Shown here piece after piece: positions 18,202 through 25,273 of a DNA stretch of 64,000 bases. Below the pieces are notes generated by a model. The model worked only from the letters and a program-made list of their open reading frames with translations, did no database searches and had not been told where the DNA came from. The position numbers and the translations under genes are program-made. Position 1 is the stretch's first letter. Each line of letters begins with the position of its first letter. Source of the DNA: JBQCHF01 sp051953655 (lineage in GTDB: Bacteria; Actinomycetota; Actinomycetes; Motilibacterales; Motilibacteraceae); NCBI GenBank assembly GCA_051953655.1, contig JBQCIO010000141.1:1-64000 (forward strand), written 5' to 3'.

Positions 18202-19062
18202 CTAGGCGCGCATGATCGCCAGCACCGCCGCCCCTGCCGCGGCGGCACCGTCCACCCCGCCGGTGAGCCCGCCGACCCGCGGCAGGCCCGGCCCGATGCC
18301 GCCGGAGGTCAGCCGGTCGAGCAGCTCGCACGGCCCCGTGCCCGGGCCGTCTCCGGCCGCCGGCGCGCCCACGGCGCTCTCGACGTCGGCGCCGTCCAGC
18401 GCCGAGGGCGTGGTGACCACCAGGGCCTCGTGCGGGGCGAGGGTGATGGCGGCGCTGCCGAAGGGCGGGCAGACCGCTTCGACGGAGGAGTCCGCGGCCA
18501 GCCGCAGCGGTCCGGGGGCGCAGCGCACGCTGGTGTCGACCCGCCCGTCCGGGCCGAGGTCGAGCACGACCAGGCAGCCCAGCCGGCCGCGGACCGAGCC
18601 GGCCACCGGGATGCGGACCAGCTCCTCGACGACGTCGGGCAGGGCCGCGCCGTCGCGGTCCAGCCGGACCAGGGCCAGGTCGAGCCGTTCGGTGAGCTCG
18701 GTGAGGGCCTCGCCGGTGACCGGCGGGTCGGGCTCGGCCACCACGACGCGCAGGCTCCCGGTGGCCGCCCCGGTCAGGCGGCCCACCCGGACCACCGCGC
18801 CGCTCGCCCGCCACCAGCAGCCGCGCCAGCCCAGGGGGTCGTCGACGGCAGCGGCGGCGCCGGCCGCGTCGACGGCGTGGTGGGACGCGCCGAGGTGTGC
18901 GTGCTCGACGCCCGGGGCCCGCCCGCGCAGGTCGACCAGCCCACGGCCGACGTCGACGGGGGTGCGCCGAGGGCCGGCGAGCCCGGCCCGCCTCGCGGTG
19001 CGAGGCTCGAACGAGGTCGCGGTGCCCGCGGTGGTGGAGGTCGTGGTGGTCACGGCGCTCAC
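18202..19062 (-). CDS. putative degenerate SpoIIE/PP2C-like protein
   Basis: 286 residues, GTG at 19062 overlapping the upstream STAS gene (GTGA). The segment LGCLVVLDLGPDGRVDTSVRCAPGPLRL, followed after about 30 residues by LAPHEALVVTTPSALDGAD, resembles the last third of SpoIIE-type PP2C phosphatases (where A-G-H-P-P and L-Y-T-D-G-L are usual). The metal-binding aspartates of the N-terminal third are not evident and TDG is replaced, so catalysis is doubtful. With the co-transcribed STAS protein it may form a partner-switching pair. The C-terminus is Gly/Ala-rich. This assignment is inference from local similarity. Confidence 0.55.
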   Translation of the reverse strand: MSAVTTTTSTTAGTATSFEPRTARRAGLAGPRRTPVDVGRGLVDLRGRAPGVEHAHLGASHHAVDAAGAAAAVDDPLGWRGCWWRASGAVVRVGRLTGAATGSLRVVVAEPDPPVTGEALTELTERLDLALVRLDRDGAALPDVVEELVRIPVAGSVRGRLGCLVVLDLGPDGRVDTSVRCAPGPLRLAADSSVEAVCPPFGSAAITLAPHEALVVTTPSALDGADVESAVGAPAAGDGPGTGPCELLDRLTSGGIGPGLPRVGGLTGGVDGAAAAGAAVLAIMRA

Positions 19063-19526
19063 CCCGCCCGCCGGATGCCGCGCGCCGAGGCACCGCCGGA
19101 CTCGACCTGGAGCACCCGCCACAGCCCGGTGCGGCGCAGCAGGTCCAGGGTCTTGCGGTTGGCGCCGCGCAGCACGACGCCGCCGCCGCGGGCGCGGCAG
19201 GACCGGTGGGCCCACAGGAAGGTCGCCACCGCCGGGGAGGACAGCTGTTCCACCCCGCTGAGGTCGACGGTGAGCACCCGCACCCCGGCCAGCACGTGGT
19301 CGTGCAGCAGCCAGCGCAGCTCGGCCAGGCCGTCGGCCAGCAGGGCATCGGTGACGAAGACGACGGCCTCGTCCTCGCACCGGCCGTCGGTGACCAGGCC
19401 GGGGTCGGCCAGGGCGGTGAGGCTGCCGCTGCGCGCGGAGGTGCGGCCCTCCGGCCGGACCGAGCCGGCTCGCGGGTGAGCCGCGCTGCCCGCCCCGCGG
19501 TGCCGAACCTCGCTGGTAGCCGTCAT
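19059..19526 (-). CDS. STAS domain protein (anti-sigma factor antagonist-like)
   Basis: 155 residues, ATG at 19526 preceded by GGGAGG. After a basic, Ser/Arg-rich leader of about 50 residues, a STAS domain runs to the end: AELRWLLHDHVLAGVRVLTVDLSGVEQLSSPAVATFLWAH in consecutive parts. The SS pair in EQLSSPAV occupies the position of the phosphorylated serine in SpoIIAA/RsbV proteins. It probably binds an anti-sigma kinase. It overlaps the putative phosphatase-like gene, consistent with a sigma-factor switch, but no sigma or kinase gene of that type is nearby. Confidence 0.8.
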   Translation of the reverse strand: MTATSEVRHRGAGSAAHPRAGSVRPEGRTSARSGSLTALADPGLVTDGRCEDEAVVFVTDALLADGLAELRWLLHDHVLAGVRVLTVDLSGVEQLSSPAVATFLWAHRSCRARGGGVVLRGANRKTLDLLRRTGLWRVLQVESGGASARGIRRAG

Positions 19527-19709
19527 CTGCGTGCCTCCCGCTGGTGGTGCCCGTGCGCATGCCGACCTCTCGCCGGCACCCGACCGCCTCGTACGACGGT
19601 CAAGGTCCCCCCGCCGCGTTGCGGGTCCACGTACGTCCGGTTTGCGATCGTGTGACGACTCCCGCTCCGCGCCGTCATCTGTCGTCGGCGGCCCGGGTGG
19701 CCTGGCAGC

Positions 19710-20429
19710 ATGAGCGCCGTGGCCCTGCGTCTTCTCGTCGTCGAGGACGACGACCACATCCGCACCGCCCTGCGCTGGGCGCTGGAGGACGAGGGCTACG
19801 ACGTCGCCGAGGCCACCGGCGCCGAGGTGGCGCTGGAGATGGTGGCGGTGCGCCCGCCGGACCTCATGGTCGTCGACCTCATGCTCGGCGAGATGGACGG
19901 CTTCGCCTGCATCCGCGAGGTCCGGCGCAGCCACGACCTGCCGATCATCGTGGTGAGCGCCCGCAACGACACCCACGACGTCGTCGCCGCCCTGGAGGCG
20001 GGGGCCGACGACTACGTCACCAAGCCGTTCGAGGTCAAGGAGATCACCGCCCGGCTGCGCGCGCTGCGCCGGCGCGCCCGGACCGCGGCGCCGGAGACCG
20101 AGCCGCCCACCGACGAGGTGCTGCTGGACGCCGACCCGGAGGCGCCGCTGGTGCTGCGCGAGGCCCGCGGCACGGTGCACCGCGGCGAGGAGCAGCTGCC
20201 GCTCACGCTCACCGAGTTCCGGCTGCTGTGCGAGCTGGCGGCCTCCGCCGGCCGCGTGCTGAGCCGCCAGGTGCTGCTCGAACGCGTGTGGGGGCACGAC
20301 TTCTTCGGCGACGAGCGGCTGGTCGACGTCCACGTGCGCCGGCTGCGGACCAAGGTCGAGAAGGACCCGGGCGAGCCGCGGATCGTGGTCACCGTCCGCG
20401 GGCTGGGCTACCGGCTGGACCGCCAGTGA
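19710..20429 (+). CDS. OmpR-family response regulator, CseB-like
   Basis: 239 residues. Receiver domain with acidic pocket VEDDD near residues 10-14, phospho-acceptor D56 (VVDLMLGEMDG) and K in YVTKPF. Winged-helix C-terminus ends VWGHDFFGDERLVDVHVRRLR and VVTVRGLGYRL, a combination seen in CseB-type regulators that control the cell-envelope sigma factor SigE in Streptomyces. The cognate kinase follows 25 nt downstream. No sigE gene is adjacent, so the CseB name is by sequence resemblance and the neighbouring kinase-lipoprotein arrangement. Confidence 0.9.
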   Translation: MSAVALRLLVVEDDDHIRTALRWALEDEGYDVAEATGAEVALEMVAVRPPDLMVVDLMLGEMDGFACIREVRRSHDLPIIVVSARNDTHDVVAALEAGADDYVTKPFEVKEITARLRALRRRARTAAPETEPPTDEVLLDADPEAPLVLREARGTVHRGEEQLPLTLTEFRLLCELAASAGRVLSRQVLLERVWGHDFFGDERLVDVHVRRLRTKVEKDPGEPRIVVTVRGLGYRLDRQ

Positions 20430-20454
20430 CCGCTGCTCGGCGGCTCCGCGGGCG

Positions 20455-21858
20455 ATGAGGATGTCGATGCCGGGTGGGGCCGGGCTGAGTCGGGTCGGGC
20501 GCAGCGGCCTCGGTGCGCGCGGCCTGCGGGCGCGCGTCGTGCTCGCGTTCGGCGTCGGCGCGTTCCTCGTCTCGGTCGTGCTGGTGACCACCACGTTCCT
20601 GCTGGCCCGCAGCTACCTGCTGGACTCCCGGGAGCGGTCGAGCACCCGGCAGGCCTACGTGGACGCCAACCTGCTGCGCGCCCGGCTGTCCACGGCGGGG
20701 ACCAAGGTGGGCGACGCGATCGCCGACCTCGTCCCCGGCAGCGGCGACGTCGTCGTGCGCAGTGCCGGCACCTGGTACTCCTCCTCCCTGGACGTCGGGC
20801 ACGACGACGTGCCCGAGGCGCTGCAGTCCGTCGTTGACGGCGGCGACGCGGGCACCGTGCGCACGCGCTCGCGCGGCGAGCCGAAGCTGGTCGTCGGGGT
20901 GCCGGTCCCGCAGGCGGGCCTGGCGTTCTACGAGGTGGCGCCGCTCAGCGAGCTCGAGACCGTGCTGCGGACCCTCGGTGCGGTGCTGGCCGCGGGCGCG
21001 GCCACCGCCACCGCCGCGGGCATCGTGCTGGGGATCCGCGCCAGCCGGCTGGTGGTGCAGCCGCTGGAGCAGGTGGCCGGCGCCGCGGCCCGGATCGCCG
21101 GCGGCGACCTCGCCACCCGGCTGCCGGCCACCGACGACCCGGACCTGGTCACCATCGTGGGCAGCTTCAACAGCATGGTCGACGCGCTGGAGCAGCGGAT
21201 CGAGCGCGACGCCCGGTTCGTCGGCGACGTCAGCCACGAGCTGCGCTCGCCGCTCACCACCCTGGTCACCAGCGTGGAGGTGATGCGGGCCCGCCGGGGC
21301 GAGCTGTCCGAGCGGGCGCAGGAGGCACTCGACCTCGTCGTCGTGGAGCTGGCGCGCTTCCGGCAGACCCTGGACGACCTGCTCGAGCTGGCCCGCGCCG
21401 ACGCCGGCGCACCGATCGCCGACCCCGTCCCGGTGCCGCTGGCCCTCGTCGTGGAGCACCTGCTGCGCCGGACCGGTCGCGACCAGGTGGCGCTGCACGC
21501 CGACCGCGACGTGGAGGTGCTCGGGGACAAGGTGCGCCTGGAGCGGGCGATGGCCAACCTGCTGGACAACGCCGACCGGCACGCGGGCGGCGTGGCCGAG
21601 GTCGTGGTGGAGCGGCGCGGCGAGCGGGCGATGGTCTTCGTCGACGACGCCGGACCGGGCGTTCCGCCCGATCAGCGCGAGCGGGTCTTCGAGCGCTTCG
21701 CCCGCGGACCGCGCGCGGCCCGCCGGTCGCTGCCCGGCGCCGGGCTGGGTCTGGCGATCGTGGCCGAGACGGCCGCCCTGCACGGGGGCGCCGCGTGGTG
21801 CACCGACAGCCCGCGCGGGGGCGCCCGGTTCGTGCTCTCCCTGCCGGTGGCCCGATGA
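20455..21858 (+). CDS. sensor histidine kinase, CseC-like
   Basis: 467 residues. A first membrane segment at about residues 27-50, an extracytoplasmic sensor of about 120 residues, a second membrane segment at about 178-203, a HAMP linker, then HisKA with phospho-acceptor H261 in GDVSHELRSPL, and an ATPase domain with N-box NLLDNADRHA and G-boxes DDAGPGVPP and GAGLGLAIV. It probably phosphorylates the preceding regulator in response to envelope stress. Its stop overlaps the start of a lipoprotein gene, suggesting the lipoprotein modulates or reports to the kinase. Confidence 0.93.
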   Translation: MRMSMPGGAGLSRVGRSGLGARGLRARVVLAFGVGAFLVSVVLVTTTFLLARSYLLDSRERSSTRQAYVDANLLRARLSTAGTKVGDAIADLVPGSGDVVVRSAGTWYSSSLDVGHDDVPEALQSVVDGGDAGTVRTRSRGEPKLVVGVPVPQAGLAFYEVAPLSELETVLRTLGAVLAAGAATATAAGIVLGIRASRLVVQPLEQVAGAAARIAGGDLATRLPATDDPDLVTIVGSFNSMVDALEQRIERDARFVGDVSHELRSPLTTLVTSVEVMRARRGELSERAQEALDLVVVELARFRQTLDDLLELARADAGAPIADPVPVPLALVVEHLLRRTGRDQVALHADRDVEVLGDKVRLERAMANLLDNADRHAGGVAEVVVERRGERAMVFVDDAGPGVPPDQRERVFERFARGPRAARRSLPGAGLGLAIVAETAALHGGAAWCTDSPRGGARFVLSLPVAR

Positions 21859-22553
21859 AGGCCCCGGTGGACCGGACATTTCTCCGACACGTCGTCGGAG
21901 TCCTGGCGCCGGGGGCCCTGCTGCTGGCGGTGGCCGGGTGCGGGGTGCCCACGGGCGGGGAGCCGCAGGTCATCACCGCCACCAAGGTGCCCTACGGGCT
22001 GGCCGCGCCCACGCCGTCGGCGCCCTCGACCGCCACCGGGACGCCGGTGCCCTTCGCCCCGCAGGTCTACTTCCTGCGCAAGGACGGCTCGCTGGCCGGG
22101 CAGGGCCGCGACCTGCCGGGCAGCATCTCGGTCGACCAGCTGCCGGCGCTGCTGGAGCAGCTCGCCGCCGGGCCGACCGACGGCGAGCGGGAGAAGGGCC
22201 TGTCCTCGGCGCTGCCTCCCGGGACCAAGCTCACGGTGGTCTCGCAGACCGACGGGGTGGCCACCATCGAGATCGGGGGCGAGGTGGACGCCCCGAGCGG
22301 CGACGGCAGCCGCCGGGCGGTGGCCCAGCTGGTCCTCACCGCCACCAGCCTCCCCGGGGTGCGGGCGGTGCAGCTGTCCCGCGACGGGCAGCCGGCCGAC
22401 GCGCCGCTGCCCTCCGGGGCGCTGACCAGCGCCCCGCTCACCGCCACGGACTACCTGGTCCTGACCACCCCGACCCCCATGCCGACGCCGGTCGCGACCA
22501 CCCCCCCGGCCTCCCCGGCCGCGTCCACCCCGGCCCCCACGCCGTCCGGCTGA
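21855..22553 (+). CDS. GerMN-domain lipoprotein
   Basis: 232 residues, ATG overlapping the kinase stop as ATGA. Lipoprotein signal with lipobox AVAGC. A GerMN domain occupies about residues 70-190: PQVYFLRKDGSLAGQGRDLPG, then LLEQLAAGPTDGE and ALPPGTKLTVVSQTDGVATIEI. The tail is a Pro/Thr/Ser-rich low-complexity stretch. GerMN domains occur in actinobacterial lipoproteins tied to two-component systems (for example LpqB with MtrAB); here the coupling is to a CseBC-like system. Probable role: sensing or modulating envelope state outside the membrane, by inference from context. Confidence 0.85.
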   Translation: MKAPVDRTFLRHVVGVLAPGALLLAVAGCGVPTGGEPQVITATKVPYGLAAPTPSAPSTATGTPVPFAPQVYFLRKDGSLAGQGRDLPGSISVDQLPALLEQLAAGPTDGEREKGLSSALPPGTKLTVVSQTDGVATIEIGGEVDAPSGDGSRRAVAQLVLTATSLPGVRAVQLSRDGQPADAPLPSGALTSAPLTATDYLVLTTPTPMPTPVATTPPASPAASTPAPTPSG

Positions 22554-22557
22554 CCGG

Positions 22558-22800
22558 TCAGCGGCGGCGGGCCCGGCGGCGCAGCAGCGCGAGCGCGGCC
22601 GCGCCGACCACCCCGGCCACGAGCAGCCACACCCACAGCGGCGCCCGGAACGACCAGAGGAAGACCGTCACCTTCGTGCTCGCGGCGTTCTGCGCCAGCA
22701 GCACCGCGGCGAGCACCACCAGGACCGCGCCGACCACCCGGCGCGGGGTCACCACCCCTCGCCGCGTCGACGGCGGCAGCGGCGACTGCGACATGCTCAC
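22558..22800 (-). CDS. LapA-domain small membrane protein
   Basis: 80 residues, GTG at 22800 with GGGGAGGAC upstream (ATG at 22794 also possible). Two hydrophobic helices around AVLLAQNAASTKVTVFLWSFRAPLWVWLL match the LapA_dom (DUF1049) family, found in two-helix inner-membrane proteins. The C-terminus is poly-Arg. It ends 4 nt from the convergent GerMN gene. Function in actinobacteria is not known. Confidence 0.8.
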   Translation of the reverse strand: MSMSQSPLPPSTRRGVVTPRRVVGAVLVVLAAVLLAQNAASTKVTVFLWSFRAPLWVWLLVAGVVGAAALALLRRRARRR

Positions 22801-22988
22801 GAAGCGTCCTCCCCTGGTCCGGACCGTGATCGTCCGGCTGCTGAACCGCCGTCGGCCCCCACAGCATGCGCCAGGGCACCGCCGGATGTCCTGCTCTGCG
22901 GGACCGGCGCGGCGGGCACCGAGGTGCGGGGCACGGGTAGCGTGCGCGGGTCCGAGCCGGGCGCTCCCGCGCCGCAGGAAGGTGGCTG

Positions 22989-24185
22989 ATGAGCGTGACC
23001 GGCGCCACCGGGGAGCGTGCCTGGCTCACCCGCAACGTGAAGGTCGTCTCCGGGGTCTCCTTCCTCCAGGACGCGGCCAGCGAGCTGCTCTACCCGGTGC
23101 TGCCGATCTTCCTCACCGTGGTGCTCGGGGCGCCGGCCGTGGCCGTCGGGCTGGTGGAGGGCCTGGCCGAGGGTGTGGCCGCGGTGACCAAGGTGGTCAG
23201 CGGGCGGGTCAGCGACCGCTACGCCCGCCGACCCCTGGTCGGGCTCGGCTACGGGCTGGCCGCGGTCGGCAAGGCGCTGGTGGCGGTGGCGCCCGGCTGG
23301 CCGGTGGTGCTGGCCGGGCGCAGCGTGGACCGGTTCGGCAAGGGCGTCCGGGGCGCCCCGCGCGACGCGCTCATCGCCGCCGACGTGCCGCCGGACCAGC
23401 GCGGCCGGGCGTTCGGCTTCCACCGCACCGCGGACACGGCCGGCGCCGTCGTCGGGCCGTTGATCGGGCTGGCGGCCTACGAGCTGCTCGACCACCAGAT
23501 CCGGCCGCTGCTGGTCATCGCCGTCGTGCCCGCGGTGCTCAGCGCGCTGCTGGTGCTGGCGCTGCGCGAGCCGCCGCGCGCCCCCGCGAGGTCTCGGCCG
23601 GCCTTCCGGCCGAGCCAGCTGCCCGACCGCTACTGGCGGGTCGTCGGCGTGCTCGGGCTGTTCAGCCTGGTGAACTTCCCCGACGCGCTGCTGCTGCTGC
23701 GCCTGTCCGAGATCGGCTTCGGGGTGGCCGCGGTGGTGCTGGCCTACGTCGGCTACAACCTCGTCTACGCCGCGCTCAGCTACCCCGCCGGCGCGCTGGC
23801 CGACCGGATGCCCCGGCACCGGGTCGTCGCGGTGGGGCTGCTCGCCTTCGCCCTGGCCTACGTCGGGCTCGGGGCGACCCGCTCGCACCTGGCCGCCTGG
23901 CTGCTGCTCGCCGTCTACGGCACCTTCACCGCGTTCACCGACGGCGTCGGCAAGGCCTGGGTCTCCTCCCTGGTCGGTGAGCGCGACCAGGGCACCGGGC
24001 AGGGGGTGTTCCAGGGCGTGACCGGCGCCGGGGTGCTGGTGGCCGGCGTCTGGGCGGGGCTGGCCTGGGGCGCCGACGGCTCGCTGCCGCTGGTGCTGGC
24101 CGGCCTGGTGGCGCTCGTCGTCGCGGTGGGGCTGCTGGCCGCGCCGCTGCTGCTGCGGCGGGCGCCCGGGGCGCTGGCCCGCTGA
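22989..24185 (+). CDS. MFS transporter
   Basis: 398 residues, about twelve membrane segments. The loop 2-3 motif appears as GRVSDRYARRPLVGLGY and the first half contains DRFGKGVRGAPRDALIA, a pattern of a common actinobacterial MFS subgroup usually annotated as drug or unknown-substrate exporters. ATG at 22989 follows GCAGGAAGG. It is monocistronic; a perfect 7-bp hairpin ends it at 24200-24218. The substrate cannot be inferred. Confidence 0.9.
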   Translation: MSVTGATGERAWLTRNVKVVSGVSFLQDAASELLYPVLPIFLTVVLGAPAVAVGLVEGLAEGVAAVTKVVSGRVSDRYARRPLVGLGYGLAAVGKALVAVAPGWPVVLAGRSVDRFGKGVRGAPRDALIAADVPPDQRGRAFGFHRTADTAGAVVGPLIGLAAYELLDHQIRPLLVIAVVPAVLSALLVLALREPPRAPARSRPAFRPSQLPDRYWRVVGVLGLFSLVNFPDALLLLRLSEIGFGVAAVVLAYVGYNLVYAALSYPAGALADRMPRHRVVAVGLLAFALAYVGLGATRSHLAAWLLLAVYGTFTAFTDGVGKAWVSSLVGERDQGTGQGVFQGVTGAGVLVAGVWAGLAWGADGSLPLVLAGLVALVVAVGLLAAPLLLRRAPGALAR

Positions 24186-24199
24186 GGGTGCGCCGTCGT

Positions 24200-24218
24200 C
24201 CTCGCGCCGGACGCGAGG
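24200..24218 (+). terminator. terminator hairpin after MFS gene
   Basis: CCTCGCG (24200-24206) and CGCGAGG (24212-24218) form a perfect stem with a 5-nt loop, 14 nt after the MFS stop. No T-run follows, as is common in GC-rich actinobacteria. Confidence 0.5.
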
Positions 24219-24300
24219 GTGCGGGCCCTGGGTCGAGCCGGCTCACCGCGATGTGCCCGAGGGTGACCCTCGTCCCGACCGGGCGGGGGATGATCGCGGC

Positions 24301-25128
24301 ATGGCGGACAGCGACGTCGGCACCGGCGGCGGGGCGGGGCCGGTCCGGCTCACCCGGAGGCAGTACGAGAAGGAGCTGGGCCGGCTGCAGGGCGAGCTGG
24401 TGGCGCTGCAGGAGTGGCTGCGGGCCACCGGCGGCCGGGTCGTCGTGGTGTTCGAGGGGCGCGACACCGCCGGCAAGGGCGGGGTCATCAAGCGGATCAC
24501 CTACCGGCTCAACCCGCGGTGGGCACGGGTGGTGGCGCTGCCGGCGCCCACCGAGCGCGAGCGGACCCAGTGGTACTTCCAGCGCTACGTGGCTCACCTG
24601 CCCGCCGCGGGGGAGATGGTCCTGTTCGACCGCTCCTGGTACAACCGCGCCGGCGTCGAGCGGGTGATGGGCTTCTGCACCGACGCCGAGTACGAGGAGT
24701 TCATGCGCAGCTGTCCGTCCTTCGAGCGGATGCTGCTGCGCGACGGCATCAAGATCGTGAAGTACTGGCTGTCGATCAGCGACGAGGAGCAGCGCCGGCG
24801 CTTCCAGGCGCGCATCGACGACCCGGCCAAGCGGTGGAAGCTCAGCCCGATGGACCTCGAGGCGCAGGCCCGCTGGGTGGACTACGCCGAGGCCAAGGAC
24901 GAGATGTTCGCCTACACCGACACCAAGGAGTGTCCCTGGTGGGTGGTGGACGCCGAGGACAAGCGCTCCAGCCGGCTCAACGTCATCGCCCACCTGCTCG
25001 AGCAGTTCCCCTACGAGCACCTCGAGCACGAGGCGATCGACCTGCCCCGGCGCCAGCGGCGGGCCTACGTCCGCCCGCCGGTGGAGTCGCAGACGTTCGT
25101 CCCGCGCCGCTACGTCGTCGACGGCTGA
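24301..25128 (+). CDS. ppk2: polyphosphate kinase 2
   Basis: 275 residues from the ATG at 24301 (the in-frame ATG at 24253 would add a leader atypical of the family). Class I PPK2: Walker A in FEGRDTAGKGG (residues 51-61), Walker B in LFDRSWYNRAGVE (D110), then RMLLRDGIKIVKYWLSIS and the lid region RWKLSPMDLEA. It transfers phosphate between polyphosphate and ADP or GDP, so it can regenerate nucleotides from polyP. Monocistronic by spacing. Confidence 0.95.
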   Translation: MADSDVGTGGGAGPVRLTRRQYEKELGRLQGELVALQEWLRATGGRVVVVFEGRDTAGKGGVIKRITYRLNPRWARVVALPAPTERERTQWYFQRYVAHLPAAGEMVLFDRSWYNRAGVERVMGFCTDAEYEEFMRSCPSFERMLLRDGIKIVKYWLSISDEEQRRRFQARIDDPAKRWKLSPMDLEAQARWVDYAEAKDEMFAYTDTKECPWWVVDAEDKRSSRLNVIAHLLEQFPYEHLEHEAIDLPRRQRRAYVRPPVESQTFVPRRYVVDG

Positions 25129-25273
25129 CCGGCCCGTCCGGATCTGCCCCGCCTCGTGCCGGCGTCCGACCACCGGACCGCGCCGCTCTGCTCAGGCGCA
25201 CCGACCGGCCGCCGACGTACCGGGTGCGGAGGGACCGGCAGGGGGCGAGAGGGCGAGAACGGGGCTGACGAGC

